Of a DNA stretch of 45,236 nucleotides, positions 23,970-33,206 are shown piece by piece. The translations under genes were made by a program, and so were the position numbers. The notes beneath the pieces are model-generated. The model searched no databases and was not told where the DNA came from. It was given only the letters and a program-made list of their open reading frames with translations. The DNA is from Gammaproteobacteria bacterium (GTDB lineage Bacteria > Pseudomonadota > Gammaproteobacteria > GCA-001735895): the NCBI GenBank assembly GCA_030066085.1, contig JASJCI010000012.1, forward strand, positions 1 to 45,236. Reading direction: 5' to 3'. Position 1 is the stretch's first letter. Each line of letters begins with the position of its first letter.

Positions 23970-24022
23970 GATTGCTTCTACCCGAAGGGCATAAAGGCCC
24001 TTAGCGCCTCGCAATGACGAGG
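23970..24022. repeat. Half copy of the GTCATTGCGA-family repeat
   Basis: The stretch from GATTGCTTCTACCCGAAGGG to CTCGCAATGACGAG is almost identical to the right half of the full element at 26979-27090; the left half is missing or diverged. It ends 5 bases before the bioF stop. Confidence 0.75.
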
Positions 24023-24027
24023 ACTTT

Positions 24028-25182
24028 CTAGTCGAGTAATCGCGCGAGAGTCTCGAGCAGGCCGTCGATTTGCGCGCTCTCGTGCGCGGCCGACAGCGTA
24101 ATGCGCAGTCGTGCACTGCCCGCGGGCACGGTCGGCGGCCGGATCGCGACGACGTGGTAACCGCAAGCGAACAGGTCGTCCGCAAGCCGCACCGCCTGTT
24201 CATTGTCGCCGATCACCAGCGGCTGGATCGCGGTTGTCGACGGCATCAGCACTATGCCGAGTGCAGCTGCGCGTTTGCGCAGGTACGTGATGTTGTCATG
24301 CAGCTTTTGCCGCCGCCAGGCCTCGGATTCGAGCAGCTCGAGCGCGGCCAGCGTGGCCGCGGCCAGTGCCGGCGGTGACGCGGTCGAGTAGACGTAAGGG
24401 CGCGCGTGCTGGACCAGGGTCTCGATCAACACCTCGCTGCCGGCGACGAAAGCCCCGGCGGTGCCGAGCGCCTTGCCCAGCGTCGCCACCAGGATCGGCA
24501 CCTGGTGCTGATCCATGCCGGCCTGCTCCACCAGGCCCGCGCCACGCTCACCGAGGACACCAAAGCCATGCGCGTCGTCGACCTGCAGCCAGGCATCGTG
24601 GCGCGCGGCCAGCCCGGCGAGCTGCTCCAGGTCGGCAACGTCACCGTCCATGCTGAACACGCCGTCGGTCACGACCAGGCGTCGCCGCGCATCGCCGGCG
24701 CGCCGCAACAGGTCCGCCAGGTGCCGGGGATCGTTGTGGCGATAGCGCAGCACGCGCGCGCGGCTCAGGCGCGCGCCGTCGATCAGCGATGCGTGGTTGA
24801 GGCGATCCTCGAACAGTTGATCGTGCCGCCCGAGCAGCGCGCTGGCGACTGACAGGTTGGCGGCGTAGCCGCTGCCGAACAGCAGTGCACGATCGCGCCC
24901 GCAAAACGCGGCCAGGCGCCGTTCGCACTCTTCGTGCAGCCGATGGTGACCGTTGACCAGGTGAGAGGCGCCGCTGCCGACCCCGTATTGCTCGATGGCC
25001 CCGGTGGCGGCGGAACGCAGCGCGGGATGCGCGGCCAGGCCGAGATAGTCGTTGCCGCAAAAGGAGACGACGCGGTGGCCGTCGACCACAGTAGCGACGC
25101 CCTGGGCCGATTCGAGCGTTCGCCGATGTCGATAAAGCCCGTCGGCGCGGCGCGCGGCGAGCTCGGCTTCGAGTTGCTTCAC
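24028..25182 (-). CDS. bioF: 8-amino-7-oxononanoate synthase
   Basis: The 384-residue PLP enzyme condenses pimeloyl-ACP or -CoA with alanine in biotin synthesis. Visible motifs are FCGNDYLGLAAHP, GSGASHLVNGHHRLHEE, FGSGYAANLS, the Asp/His pair in VDDAHGFGVLGERGAG, and the Schiff-base lysine in ATLGKALGTAGAFV. The start is GTG 25182, 12 bases after the bioB stop, with no clear ribosome site, so it is probably translationally coupled. bioH, bioC and bioD are not in the window. Confidence 0.95.
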   Translation of the reverse strand: MKQLEAELAARRADGLYRHRRTLESAQGVATVVDGHRVVSFCGNDYLGLAAHPALRSAATGAIEQYGVGSGASHLVNGHHRLHEECERRLAAFCGRDRALLFGSGYAANLSVASALLGRHDQLFEDRLNHASLIDGARLSRARVLRYRHNDPRHLADLLRRAGDARRRLVVTDGVFSMDGDVADLEQLAGLAARHDAWLQVDDAHGFGVLGERGAGLVEQAGMDQHQVPILVATLGKALGTAGAFVAGSEVLIETLVQHARPYVYSTASPPALAAATLAALELLESEAWRRQKLHDNITYLRKRAAALGIVLMPSTTAIQPLVIGDNEQAVRLADDLFACGYHVVAIRPPTVPAGSARLRITLSAAHESAQIDGLLETLARLLD

Positions 25183-25194
25183 CAGCGGCGCGGC

Positions 25195-26184
25195 TCAGGC
25201 CGCGGCGTGATCGTCTCGCGCCTGCTCGCCGTTGGCGACGATGCCGAGCCGCTCGAACAGCTGCTGATCGCGGTTCTGCTCCGGGTTCGGCGTAGTCAAC
25301 AGCGTATCGCCGTAGAAGATGGAGTTGGCGCCAGCGAGAAAACACAACGCCTGCAGTTCGTCGGTCATCGCGGTGCGCCCGGCCGACAGGCGCACGACCG
25401 ACCGCGGCATCAGGATACGCGCCACCGCGATCGTGCGCACGAACTCGATGCCATCGAGTTCCTCGGTGCCGTAGAGCGGCGTGTTCTCGACCTGCACCAG
25501 CAGGTTGATCGGCACGCTTTGCGGATGTTCCGGCAGGTTGGCCAGCTGCTGCAACAGCGCCGCGCGGTCGGTTTCGCTCTCGCCCATGCCGATGATTCCG
25601 CCGCAGCAGACGTTGATGTCTTCCTCGCGCAGGTTCTCCAGCGTATCGAGACGATCCTGGTAGGTCCGCGTGGTAATGATTTCGCGGTAATACTCGGGCG
25701 AGGTATCGAGGTTGTGATTGTAGTAGTCGAGCCCGGCTTGCTTGAGGCGCCGGGTCTGTTCGCGCGTCAGCATGCCGAGCGTCACGCAGGATTCCATGCC
25801 GAGTTCCTTGACTGCGCGAATCATGTCGATGACCTTGTCGAGGTTCTTGTCGGTCGGGTTGCGCCAGGCCGCCCCCATGCAGAAACGGGTTGCGCCGTTG
25901 TCGCGCGCGTTGCGCGCCGCTTCGCGCACTTCTTCCAGCGGCAGCAGGCGTTCGCGCTCGAGCCCGGTATCGTACCTGGCGCTTTGCGGGCAGTAGGCAC
26001 AGTCTTCCGGGCAGGCCCCGGTCTTGATGCTGAGCAGCGTGCTGACCTGGACCGCGTTGGGATCGAAATTTTCCCGGTGCAGGCGCTGCGCGTCGAACAG
26101 CAGGTCGTTGAAAGGCCGGTCGAAAAGCGCTTTAATCTCGGCAAGCGTCCAGTCGTGACGGATGCTGTCGTTGGAATCGGTCAT
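25195..26184 (-). CDS. bioB: Biotin synthase
   Basis: The 329-residue radical-SAM enzyme inserts sulfur into dethiobiotin. The 4Fe-4S motif is C58-x3-C62-x2-C65 ([13 protein letters not shown]). Further markers are [32 protein letters not shown] and [29 protein letters not shown] 26184 gives the family N-terminus. It is the first gene of bioB-bioF and divergent from comF, the usual arrangement in Gammaproteobacteria. Confidence 0.97.
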   Translation of the reverse strand: MTDSNDSIRHDWTLAEIKALFDRPFNDLLFDAQRLHRENFDPNAVQVSTLLSIKTGACPEDCAYCPQSARYDTGLERERLLPLEEVREAARNARDNGATRFCMGAAWRNPTDKNLDKVIDMIRAVKELGMESCVTLGMLTREQTRRLKQAGLDYYNHNLDTSPEYYREIITTRTYQDRLDTLENLREEDINVCCGGIIGMGESETDRAALLQQLANLPEHPQSVPINLLVQVENTPLYGTEELDGIEFVRTIAVARILMPRSVVRLSAGRTAMTDELQALCFLAGANSIFYGDTLLTTPNPEQNRDQQLFERLGIVANGEQARDDHAAA

Positions 26185-26224
26185 CGGATAGGGCCATGAT
26201 GGCCAGGTCAACAAGGAAGGCCAA

Positions 26225-26238
26225 GTCTATTGATAGAC
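26225..26238. promoter_or_regulatory. Palindrome GTCTAT-TG-ATAGAC between bioB and comF
   Basis: A perfect 6-bp inverted repeat with a 2-base centre sits in the 66-bp divergent region. It does not match the known BirA operator. It may be the operator for the bio genes or for comF. Confidence 0.35.
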
Positions 26239-26250
26239 AGGGAATAGTCA

Positions 26251-26967
26251 ATGTCGCTACCGCGCCTCGCCGCCGGCATCGAGCACCTGCTCGATCTGCT
26301 GCTCGCCCCCGGACTATGTCTTTACTGTGGCTGTGAACTGGCCGCGCCGGCAAGCCTGTGCCGTCCGTGCGCGGCCACGCTGCCGCGCGTGCCGCAGCCC
26401 TGCCGCAGCTGCGGCCAGCCGCTATCGACCGGCCAGGACACCTGCCCTGCCTGCCTGCTCGACCCGCCACGCTGGCAGGGTTTGCGCGCGCCGCTGGCTT
26501 ATCGTCCACCGGTGCGCGAGTGGCTGCGGCAGCTGAAGTTCGACGGCGCGCAACATTTCGCCCGGACCCTGTGCGAGGAAGTGACCCCGCTGTTGCGCGG
26601 CGAGCAGCCGCTGCCGCAGGTACTGTTGCCGGTACCGCTGCACCCATCGCGCCTGCGCGAGCGCGGGTTCAACCAGGCCCTGCTGATCGCGCAGCAGTTC
26701 GGTGGCGCGCTCGGCATACCGGTCGACAGCGATGCGCTGCGGCGCACGCGCGCGACCGCGAGCCAGTCCGGGCTCAGCGCGGCGCAGCGTATCGATAATC
26801 TGCGCGGTGCGTTTAGCTGGCAGCCGCAGCAACCCTATCGTCACGTCGCGCTGGTGGACGATATCGTGACCACCGGCGCTACCGCCGATGCAATCTGCCG
26901 GGTGCTGCATCGCGCAGGGATCGAATCGGTCCGGGTCTGGGCCATCGCGCGCACGATCCGCGACTGA
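26251..26967 (+). CDS. comF: ComF family amidophosphoribosyltransferase-like protein
   Basis: The 238-residue protein has an N-terminal zinc-ribbon region with eight cysteines (LCLYCGCEL, LCRPC, CRSCGQPL, CPAC), a linker (PLAYRPPVREWLRQLKF), and a phosphoribosyltransferase domain with LLPVPLHPSRLRERGFNQ and the PRPP loop VALVDDIVTTGATA. ComF proteins support DNA uptake in naturally transformable bacteria (GntX in E. coli). Divergent position next to bioB is conserved in this class. Confidence 0.93.
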   Translation: MSLPRLAAGIEHLLDLLLAPGLCLYCGCELAAPASLCRPCAATLPRVPQPCRSCGQPLSTGQDTCPACLLDPPRWQGLRAPLAYRPPVREWLRQLKFDGAQHFARTLCEEVTPLLRGEQPLPQVLLPVPLHPSRLRERGFNQALLIAQQFGGALGIPVDSDALRRTRATASQSGLSAAQRIDNLRGAFSWQPQQPYRHVALVDDIVTTGATADAICRVLHRAGIESVRVWAIARTIRD

Positions 26968-26978
26968 GTCGGACCGGC

Positions 26979-27090
26979 ACCGTCATTGCGAGACCCGCAG
27001 GGTCGAAGCAATCTCGGGACAATTGTGCAATAGCGGGAGATTGCTTCTACCCGAAGGGCATAAAGGGCCTTCGGCCCTCGCAATGACGGT
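26979..27090. repeat. Full-length palindromic repeat, GTCATTGCGA family (112 bp)
   Basis: ACCGTCATTGCGAG (26979-26992) and CTCGCAATGACGGT (27077-27090) are perfect 14-bp inverted ends, and the interior holds two copies of the GCAATCTC motif in opposite orientations. A T run follows at 27090-27096. It lies between the convergent comF and flavin reductase genes and could also end both transcripts. Confidence 0.85.
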
Positions 27091-27095
27091 TTTTT

Positions 27096-27713
27096 CTAGT
27101 CGGGGCGCCTGGCGAACATGACGTCGCCGAAGCTCGAGTATTCGCCCGCGCCGAGGCGCGACAGCGGCTGGACACGATCGGCGTGGACCTTGAGCCGGCC
27201 CTTGTCGTTGATTTCGGCACAGTCGTCGGCAATGTAGATTTCCCGCACCTCGGCAAACAGCAGCGACTGCTGGTTCTTGTTACCGAACACCTGGATGTCG
27301 TGGCGCGTGCAGAAAAACGCGACCTTGCAGTCGGCGAGGCGCGGCATGCGGAAGCCGTCGACCGCCGTCAGCGCGAGATCGTTGGCGGTCACCTCGGACT
27401 GGTTCGGCGGCAGCGTGGCCGAGGTCTGGTTCAGCGCCGGCAGCTGGTCACAGCTGGCGATATGAATGACGAACTCCTCGCGTTCACGCACGTTGCGGAT
27501 CGAATCCTTGTCGGAGCCGTCGTCCTGCTTGCCGACGGATACGATCAGCAGCGGCGGATCGCTGCAGACCGCGTTGAAATAGGAAAACGGCGCGAGGTTG
27601 TAACCGCCGTCGTCGTTTTCGCTGAGCAGCCACGCGATCGGCCGCGGCAGCACGGTCTGCGTCATCGTGAAGTACACCTGCGGCGTCGGCAGGTCATCGA
27701 GTTTTATCTGCAT
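27096..27713 (-). CDS. Flavin reductase family protein
   Basis: The 205-residue FMN-binding split-barrel protein contains TVLPRPIAWLLSENDDGGYNLAPFSYFNAVCSDPPLLIVSVG, the flavin-binding core, and EFVIHIAS. It belongs to the DIM6/NTAB-like group that reduces or simply binds FMN and may serve an unidentified monooxygenase. ATG 27713 is the family start; the open frame upstream runs through a repeat element and is not real. Confidence 0.88.
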   Translation of the reverse strand: MQIKLDDLPTPQVYFTMTQTVLPRPIAWLLSENDDGGYNLAPFSYFNAVCSDPPLLIVSVGKQDDGSDKDSIRNVREREEFVIHIASCDQLPALNQTSATLPPNQSEVTANDLALTAVDGFRMPRLADCKVAFFCTRHDIQVFGNKNQQSLLFAEVREIYIADDCAEINDKGRLKVHADRVQPLSRLGAGEYSSFGDVMFARRPD

Positions 27714-27730
27714 GTTGTTTCCTGGTGCTT

Positions 27731-27801
27731 CGTCATCCCCGCGCAAGCGGGGATCTAGGTCAATAAAGCCATCACGAGATCCCCGCCTTCGCGGGGATGA
27801 C
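27731..27801. repeat. Palindromic intergenic repeat, GTCATCCCCGC family (copy 3)
   Basis: GTCATCCCCGC (27732-27742) and GCGGGGATGAC (27791-27801) are 11-bp inverted ends; each end forms its own small hairpin. It sits between the fumarase stop and the flavin reductase start. Confidence 0.85.
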
Positions 27802-27817
27802 AAATCTGGTTTGGCTG

Positions 27818-29338
27818 TCAGTAGTCGAATTTGACGACCTGCTGGCTGATCTTCTCCGCCCAGATCTTCGGCCCGGTCTGGTGCACCGACTCGCCGGTGT
27901 GATCGACCGCGACCGTGACCGGCATGTCCTCGAGCTCGAATTCGTAAATCGCCTCCATGCCGAGCTCCGGAAACGCAATGACCTCGGCACCCTTGATCGC
28001 CTGCGCAACCAGGTAGGCCGCGCCGCCGACCGCCATCAGGTAAACCGATTCGAAATCGCGGATCGCGTCTATCGCTGCCGGGCCGCGTTCGGCCTTGCCG
28101 ATCATGCCGAGCAGACCGGTTTTTTCCAGCATCGTGCGGGTGAACTTGTCCATGCGCGTCGCCGTGGTCGGGCCGGCCGGGCCGACCACCTCGTCGCCGA
28201 TCGGATCGACCGGGCCGACGTAGTAGATGAAGCGTCCGTCCAGGTCCACCGGCAGTTCCTCGCCACTGGCGATCAGGTCGACCATCTTCTTGTGCGCGGC
28301 ATCGCGCCCGGTCAGCATCTTGCCGGACAACAAGAGGGTATCGCCGGGCTTCCAGGTCTTGACCTCTTCGCGCGTAACGCTGTCGAGATTGACGCGACGC
28401 ACGTTGTCACCGGTCTCGCGCGTGACCTCCGGCCAGTCCTCGAGCCCGGGCGGCTCCAGTTGCGCCGGGCCGCTGCCGTCGAGTTCGAAATGCGTGTGGC
28501 GCGTCGCGGCACAGTTCGGAATGATCGCCACCGCCTTGTTGGCCGCGTGCGACGGGTAGTCCAGCACCTTGACGTCCATCACCGTGGTCAGGCCGCCGAG
28601 CCCCTGCGCGCCGATGCCGAGCCGGTTGATCCTGTCGAACAGTTCGAGGCGCAACTCCTCGGCACGGGTTGCGGCGCCGCGCGCTTTCAGTTCCTGGATA
28701 TCGATCGGTTCCAGCAGCGCTTCCTTGGCCAGCACCATCGCCTTTTCCGCGGTGCCGCCGATACCGATGCCGAGCATGCCCGGCGGGCACCAGCCGGCGC
28801 CCATTTTCGGCACCATCTCGAGCACCCAGTCGACTACCGAATCCGACGGGTTCAGCATCGCGAACTTCGACTTGGCTTCCGAGCCGCCACCCTTGGCGGC
28901 GACATGTACCTCGACCGTATCGCCCGGCACGATCTCGTAGTGAATCACGCCCGGCGTGTTGTCGCCGGTGTTCTTGCGCGCACCGTCGGGATCGGCCAGG
29001 ATCGACGCGCGCAGCACGTTGTCCGGGTTCTGGTAGGCACGGCGAATACCCTCGTTGCACATGTCGGTCACCGACATGTCGGCCTCCCACTGCACGTTCA
29101 TGCCGACGCGTAAAAACACGGTAACGATGCCGGTGTCCTGGCAGATCGGACGGTGACCCAGCGCGCACATGCGCGAGTTGATCAGGATCTGCGCGATCGC
29201 ATCGCGCGCGGCCGGGTTCTGTTCACGCTGGTAGGCCTGGTCCATCGCCTGGATGAAATCCAGCGGGTGGTAGTACGAGATGTACTGCAGCGCATCGGCG
29301 ATGCTGTCGATCAGATCGGCTTGCTTGATGATGGTCAT
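27818..29338 (-). CDS. fumA: Fumarate hydratase class I (iron-sulfur)
   Basis: The 506-residue enzyme interconverts fumarate and malate in the TCA cycle using an oxygen-sensitive [4Fe-4S] cluster. Alpha- and beta-domain motifs are in one chain: GHRPICQDTGIVTVF, MGAGWCPPGMLGIGIGG and IPNCAATRHTHFELDG supply the cluster cysteines, and VGPAGPTTATRMDKF lies in the C-terminal part. The length is normal for FumA/B. ATG 29338 is preceded by a short intergenic region with repeat DNA. Monocistronic. Confidence 0.95.
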   Translation of the reverse strand: MTIIKQADLIDSIADALQYISYYHPLDFIQAMDQAYQREQNPAARDAIAQILINSRMCALGHRPICQDTGIVTVFLRVGMNVQWEADMSVTDMCNEGIRRAYQNPDNVLRASILADPDGARKNTGDNTPGVIHYEIVPGDTVEVHVAAKGGGSEAKSKFAMLNPSDSVVDWVLEMVPKMGAGWCPPGMLGIGIGGTAEKAMVLAKEALLEPIDIQELKARGAATRAEELRLELFDRINRLGIGAQGLGGLTTVMDVKVLDYPSHAANKAVAIIPNCAATRHTHFELDGSGPAQLEPPGLEDWPEVTRETGDNVRRVNLDSVTREEVKTWKPGDTLLLSGKMLTGRDAAHKKMVDLIASGEELPVDLDGRFIYYVGPVDPIGDEVVGPAGPTTATRMDKFTRTMLEKTGLLGMIGKAERGPAAIDAIRDFESVYLMAVGGAAYLVAQAIKGAEVIAFPELGMEAIYEFELEDMPVTVAVDHTGESVHQTGPKIWAEKISQQVVKFDY

Positions 29339-29380
29339 GGCTGGGATTTAGTGGTTCCTGGCGGCAAGGCAGAATAATAC

Positions 29381-29485
29381 CGTCATTCCCGCGCAAGCGG
29401 GAATCTTTTACCGATGGTAAAAGTCTGGAGATCCCCGCCGGGACCCGAAGGGCCTAAAGCCGCGCAGGCTTCCGCGGGGATGACG
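29381..29485. repeat. Diverged palindromic repeat, GTCATCCCCGC family (copy 4)
   Basis: The left end CGTCATTCCCGCGCAAGCGGGAAT is a variant and the right end is GCGGGGATGACG (to 29485). A further solitary GGGGATGACGTGG follows at about 29494-29506, before the SLC13 stop. Confidence 0.7.
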
Positions 29486-29514
29486 TGAAAAGTTCGGGGA
29501 TGACGTGGACAAGG

Positions 29515-31284
29515 TCAGAACGGCCAGACGACGAGGATCATCGGGATGGAAACGACGATTACGATGATCTCGAGCGGCAGCCCCATGCGCCAGTAATCGC
29601 CGAAACGATAGCCGCCGGGTCCCAGGATCAGCGTGTTGTTCTTGTGCCCGATCGGGGTCAGAAAGGCACAGGAAGCCGCGATTGCAACCGCCATCAGGAA
29701 CGGATCCGGGTTGACGCCGAGGCGGTTGGCAATATCGATCGCAATCGGCGCGGCAATAACGGTGGTAGCGGTATTATTGAGCACGTCGGACAGGGTCATG
29801 GTCACGATCATCAGCAGGGTCAGCACGATCACCGGCCCGTAACCCGCGGCAAAATCGATGATCTGCTGCGCGATCAGCGCGGTGCCGCCCGACGCTTCCA
29901 GCGCGGCCCCTATCGGAATCATCGATCCGAGCAGCACGATGACCGGCCATTCGATCGAGTTATAGAGCTCCTTCAGCGGCACGATATTGAAACCGACCAT
30001 GACCATGCACACCAGCGCCAGCGCCTCCGGCAGGTGTATCAGCCCCGCGGTTGCGGCGGCGATCGCCAGCGCAAAACTGCTGACCGCGATCCAGGCCTTG
30101 TGTCGCTGCACCACCAGCAGGTCACGCTGCTGCAGCGGCAGGCAACCGAGCCAGGTCACGACGTCGTCGATCCGATCGCTCGGTCCGAGCAGCAACAGCA
30201 CGTCACCGGTGCGGGTATCCAGTTTGCGCACGCGATCGCGAAAGGTTTTGCCTTTGCGCGACACGCCGAGCAGGGTCACTCCATGGCGATACAGCAGGCG
30301 CAGCGAAAAAGCGCTGCGACCCTCGATCCGGGCATTTTCCGGCACTACCGCTTCGACCAGCGTCAGGTCCTTGGAAGCATGACCGACGTACTTTTCACTA
30401 CCCACGTATTCGAGCTTGAGCGTGCCGACAAAACTGTCGATGTGTTCGGCGTCGGCTTCGATCACGAGAATATCGCCCTGCCGGATCTGTTCCATGCGCG
30501 CGCGGCCCGGCAGGCGTTTACCGTTACGCACGAGACCCAGGATGGCAACGTCGGCTTCGTCGGCCTCACCATCGAGATCGCGCACGCGCCGGTCGATGAC
30601 GCTGGCGCCCTCGCCCACCCGCACCTCGGCGACATAGTCTTCGTGCGGCGTTGCGACCGAATCCCGGGCATCTTCCTCGACCCGCGGGATCAGGCGCCAG
30701 CCGACCGCGACGATGAACAGCACGCCGGCGAGCGCGGTGACCGCGCCGACCGGAGAAAAATCGAACATGCCGAAGGGTTCGCCGACCGCCTGTTCGCGGA
30801 AACTGGCGATGATAATATTCGGCGGCGTGCCGATCAGCGTGATCATGCCGCCGAGAATCGACGCAAACGACAGCGGCATCAGCGTCGCGCGGACGCTGCG
30901 CCCGGCCTTTTTCGCCGCCTGCATGTCGATCGGCATCAGCAGCGCAAGCGCGGCAACATTGTTCATGATCGCCGACAGGATCGCCGATACGCCCGACATG
31001 ACGCTGATATGCACAACCAGCGACCGCCCGGCACCGACGATGTGGCGCGCGATCAGTTCGATCGCACCCGAATTGAACAGGCCGCGACTGACGATCAGCA
31101 CCAGCGCGATGATGACCGTCGCGTGGTGGCCGAAGCCGGCAAACGCCTCTTCCTGCGGCACCACGCCGATTACGATCGCGATGATCAGCGCGCTGAAGGC
31201 GACCAGGTCGTAGCGGATCCGGCCCCACACCAGCAGGCCGAATACAACGCCGAGCAGGAGAAACAGGATGAGTTGATCGTCCAC
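29515..31284 (-). CDS. SLC13 family permease with two TrkA-C domains
   Basis: The 589-residue protein has two blocks of membrane helices around a cytoplasmic insert of about 200 residues. The insert holds two TrkA-C (RCK-C) domains: GEGASVIDRRVRDLD ... QGDILVIEADAEHIDSF, and LTLVEAVVPENARIEG ... TGDVLLLLGPSDRID. Symporter signatures are MNNVAALALLMPI, GTPPNIII and a second NNTATTVIAAPIA. These proteins carry sulfate, dicarboxylates or other anions with Na+; the substrate is unknown. The start is GTG 31284, one base after the DMT gene stop. Confidence 0.88.
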   Translation of the reverse strand: MDDQLILFLLLGVVFGLLVWGRIRYDLVAFSALIIAIVIGVVPQEEAFAGFGHHATVIIALVLIVSRGLFNSGAIELIARHIVGAGRSLVVHISVMSGVSAILSAIMNNVAALALLMPIDMQAAKKAGRSVRATLMPLSFASILGGMITLIGTPPNIIIASFREQAVGEPFGMFDFSPVGAVTALAGVLFIVAVGWRLIPRVEEDARDSVATPHEDYVAEVRVGEGASVIDRRVRDLDGEADEADVAILGLVRNGKRLPGRARMEQIRQGDILVIEADAEHIDSFVGTLKLEYVGSEKYVGHASKDLTLVEAVVPENARIEGRSAFSLRLLYRHGVTLLGVSRKGKTFRDRVRKLDTRTGDVLLLLGPSDRIDDVVTWLGCLPLQQRDLLVVQRHKAWIAVSSFALAIAAATAGLIHLPEALALVCMVMVGFNIVPLKELYNSIEWPVIVLLGSMIPIGAALEASGGTALIAQQIIDFAAGYGPVIVLTLLMIVTMTLSDVLNNTATTVIAAPIAIDIANRLGVNPDPFLMAVAIAASCAFLTPIGHKNNTLILGPGGYRFGDYWRMGLPLEIIVIVVSIPMILVVWPF

Positions 31285-31285
31285 G

Positions 31286-32188
31286 TCAATGTCCCAGCGA
31301 CGGGCCCGCACTGCGTCCGGCGCGAGCCTCGCGCAACCCGATATAGATGCCCGCGGCAACCACGATCGCAACGCCGAGCAGGACAAGGGCATCCGGTACT
31401 TCGCCCCAGAACAGGAAGCCGGACAGTACCGCCCAGACGATCAGGAAGTAACGAAACGGCGCAACCACGACTACCTGTGCGTGGCGGAACGCCTCGACCA
31501 TGAAGTAATGTGCAATCACGAAACTGGTTGCGCTTAGCCCGAACCACAGGATATCCGCCTGGCGGATTTCGCGCCATCCCCCGAAGACGGTCATGCCGCC
31601 GGCCAGCGCTAGGATCACCGCGGTGGTGAAAATGATGCGGCGCGACGATTCGTCGCGCGTCAGCGTGCGCGTAATCAGATCGCGGAACGCGTCCGCCAGC
31701 GCCACCACCAGCGGCAGCAGCACGGCCCAGTGCATCGCCTCGGTGCCCGGACGCATCACCACCAGGATGCCGATGAAACCGACCACCACCGCGCCGAGAC
31801 GGTGAATACCGACATGTTCGCCGAGGAACAGCTTGCCGAACAGCGTCATGAACAGCGGGCCGGCAAACGCAATCGCGATGACCTCGGCCAGCGGCAGGTA
31901 GCGCAGCGCGTAGACGAAGGCAAAGGAACCCAGCGCATACATAGCGCCGCGGTAGAGGTGCGATCGCCAGCGCACGATCCGCAGGGGGTGTTCGCCGCGC
32001 AACCCCATCCAGGCCGCCACCAGCAGCGCGATCAGCGTGCCCTGGATGAACAGGATTTCGCCGACCGGGTAATGCGGCACCAGCCACTTGGTGATCGAAT
32101 CGTTGGCGGTCAGGAAAAAACCGGATACCAGCATGCAGGCGATGCCACGAAGGCTGCTGCCGGCCGCGAACGCACCCCCGGCGTTCAC
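31286..32188 (-). CDS. DMT family transporter (two EamA repeats)
   Basis: The 300-residue protein has ten predicted helices in two EamA halves: FLTANDSITKWLVPHYPVGEILFIQG, then ALRYLPLAEVIAIAFAGPLFMTLFGKLFLGEHVG, and the second half with FRYFLIVWAVLSGFLFWGEVPDAL. It is a drug/metabolite transporter of unknown substrate. GTG 32188 follows the ABC permease stop by four bases, so it is part of the same operon. Confidence 0.88.
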   Translation of the reverse strand: MNAGGAFAAGSSLRGIACMLVSGFFLTANDSITKWLVPHYPVGEILFIQGTLIALLVAAWMGLRGEHPLRIVRWRSHLYRGAMYALGSFAFVYALRYLPLAEVIAIAFAGPLFMTLFGKLFLGEHVGIHRLGAVVVGFIGILVVMRPGTEAMHWAVLLPLVVALADAFRDLITRTLTRDESSRRIIFTTAVILALAGGMTVFGGWREIRQADILWFGLSATSFVIAHYFMVEAFRHAQVVVVAPFRYFLIVWAVLSGFLFWGEVPDALVLLGVAIVVAAGIYIGLREARAGRSAGPSLGH

Positions 32189-32192
32189 CTGT

Positions 32193-33206
32193 TCATTCCC
32201 AGCGGAAGATGCGCGCGCCGATCGCCAGCAGCACGAGACTGGAAATACCGAGGATCAGCAGGTGATCGGCGACCTGCACGATACTGGCCCCGTCGATCAT
32301 GATTTCGCGCGCGGCGTCGGTCACGTGCGTCAGGGGCAGCAGTTGCGCGAAATTCTGCATCCACGGGTGCGCGCCCTCGAGCGAAAACCAGATACCGGAC
32401 AGGAACATCATCGGCCAGCTGAACAGGTTCAGCACGCCGTTGGCGACTTCCTCGCTGGATATCCGCGCGGCGACCACCAGCCCGCAACAGATCAGGTTGA
32501 TACAGCCGAGCAGGAACACCAGCAGCAGGCTGAAATAGGAACCGTGCATGCGAAAGTCGACGAACAGGTCCATGCCGACATAGATCACCAGGTTGACCAC
32601 CAGCAGCACCCACAGGCGCGACAGGATCTGCGCGCACAGGAACTCCATCGCCGTCACCGGGGTTGCGCTGATGCGCTTGAGAATGCCGAACTTGCGGTAG
32701 CGCACGATCACGTAGCCGATGCCGAACAGCGCACCCCACATGATGTTCATCGAGATCACGCCCGGGATGACCCAGTCGATGTAGCGGATTTCGTCACCCT
32801 CGACCAGGTTTTGCGCCGGGTTCTCGCTGGCGCCGCTGTAGGCCGCGATCAGCAGCTTTTCGACGATGTAACCGTTTGGCGACGTGCGGTTGATCCAGTA
32901 ACGCCGCGTGCCCGGCTCGAACAGCAGGTCGACCTGGTGGCGCTCGACCTTGACCCGGCCGGCCTCGACGTCGTCGAAATCGATGAAGTTGACGAAGCGC
33001 GTCGTGCCGAACCCGGCCGCCGGTCCCTCCGACGGCAGCTCGCCGACCACGCCGACCTTGTACTTTTCCGGGTTGTCTTCGTTGAACGCGTAGGCGAAGA
33101 CAAAAATCACCACGATCGGAAACAGGATATTCCAGCCCAGCGACGAGCGATCGCGGAAGAATTCGAGGTTGCGCGCGACGAACAGCGCGTAGATCCGGTT
33201 CCACAT
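32193..33206 (-). CDS. ABC-2 type transporter permease
   Basis: The 337-residue protein has one N-terminal helix (residues 24-42), a periplasmic domain of about 130 residues, then five helices ending at RIFRWE. The layout matches ABC2_membrane_3-type permeases (YhhJ/YbhR-like or exporter subunits). It overlaps the ATPase stop codon as TGATG. With the ATPase it forms a two-gene exporter, perhaps for a drug, lipid or polysaccharide. No membrane-fusion protein is adjacent. Confidence 0.88.
   Translation of the reverse strand: MWNRIYALFVARNLEFFRDRSSLGWNILFPIVVIFVFAYAFNEDNPEKYKVGVVGELPSEGPAAGFGTTRFVNFIDFDDVEAGRVKVERHQVDLLFEPGTRRYWINRTSPNGYIVEKLLIAAYSGASENPAQNLVEGDEIRYIDWVIPGVISMNIMWGALFGIGYVIVRYRKFGILKRISATPVTAMEFLCAQILSRLWVLLVVNLVIYVGMDLFVDFRMHGSYFSLLLVFLLGCINLICCGLVVAARISSEEVANGVLNLFSWPMMFLSGIWFSLEGAHPWMQNFAQLLPLTHVTDAAREIMIDGASIVQVADHLLILGISSLVLLAIGARIFRWE

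Noticed and set aside
22498-24022. Repeat pairs around ycaQ as ends of a mobile element carrying it
   Set aside because: The copies are not matched inverted ends of one unit; the same repeats occur singly elsewhere, and ycaQ has core-like composition.
29485-31503. 672-codon plus-strand frame opposite the SLC13 permease
   Set aside because: The composition is His/Arg/Gln/Asp-rich, as expected for the antisense of membrane protein codons; the minus-strand gene is clear.
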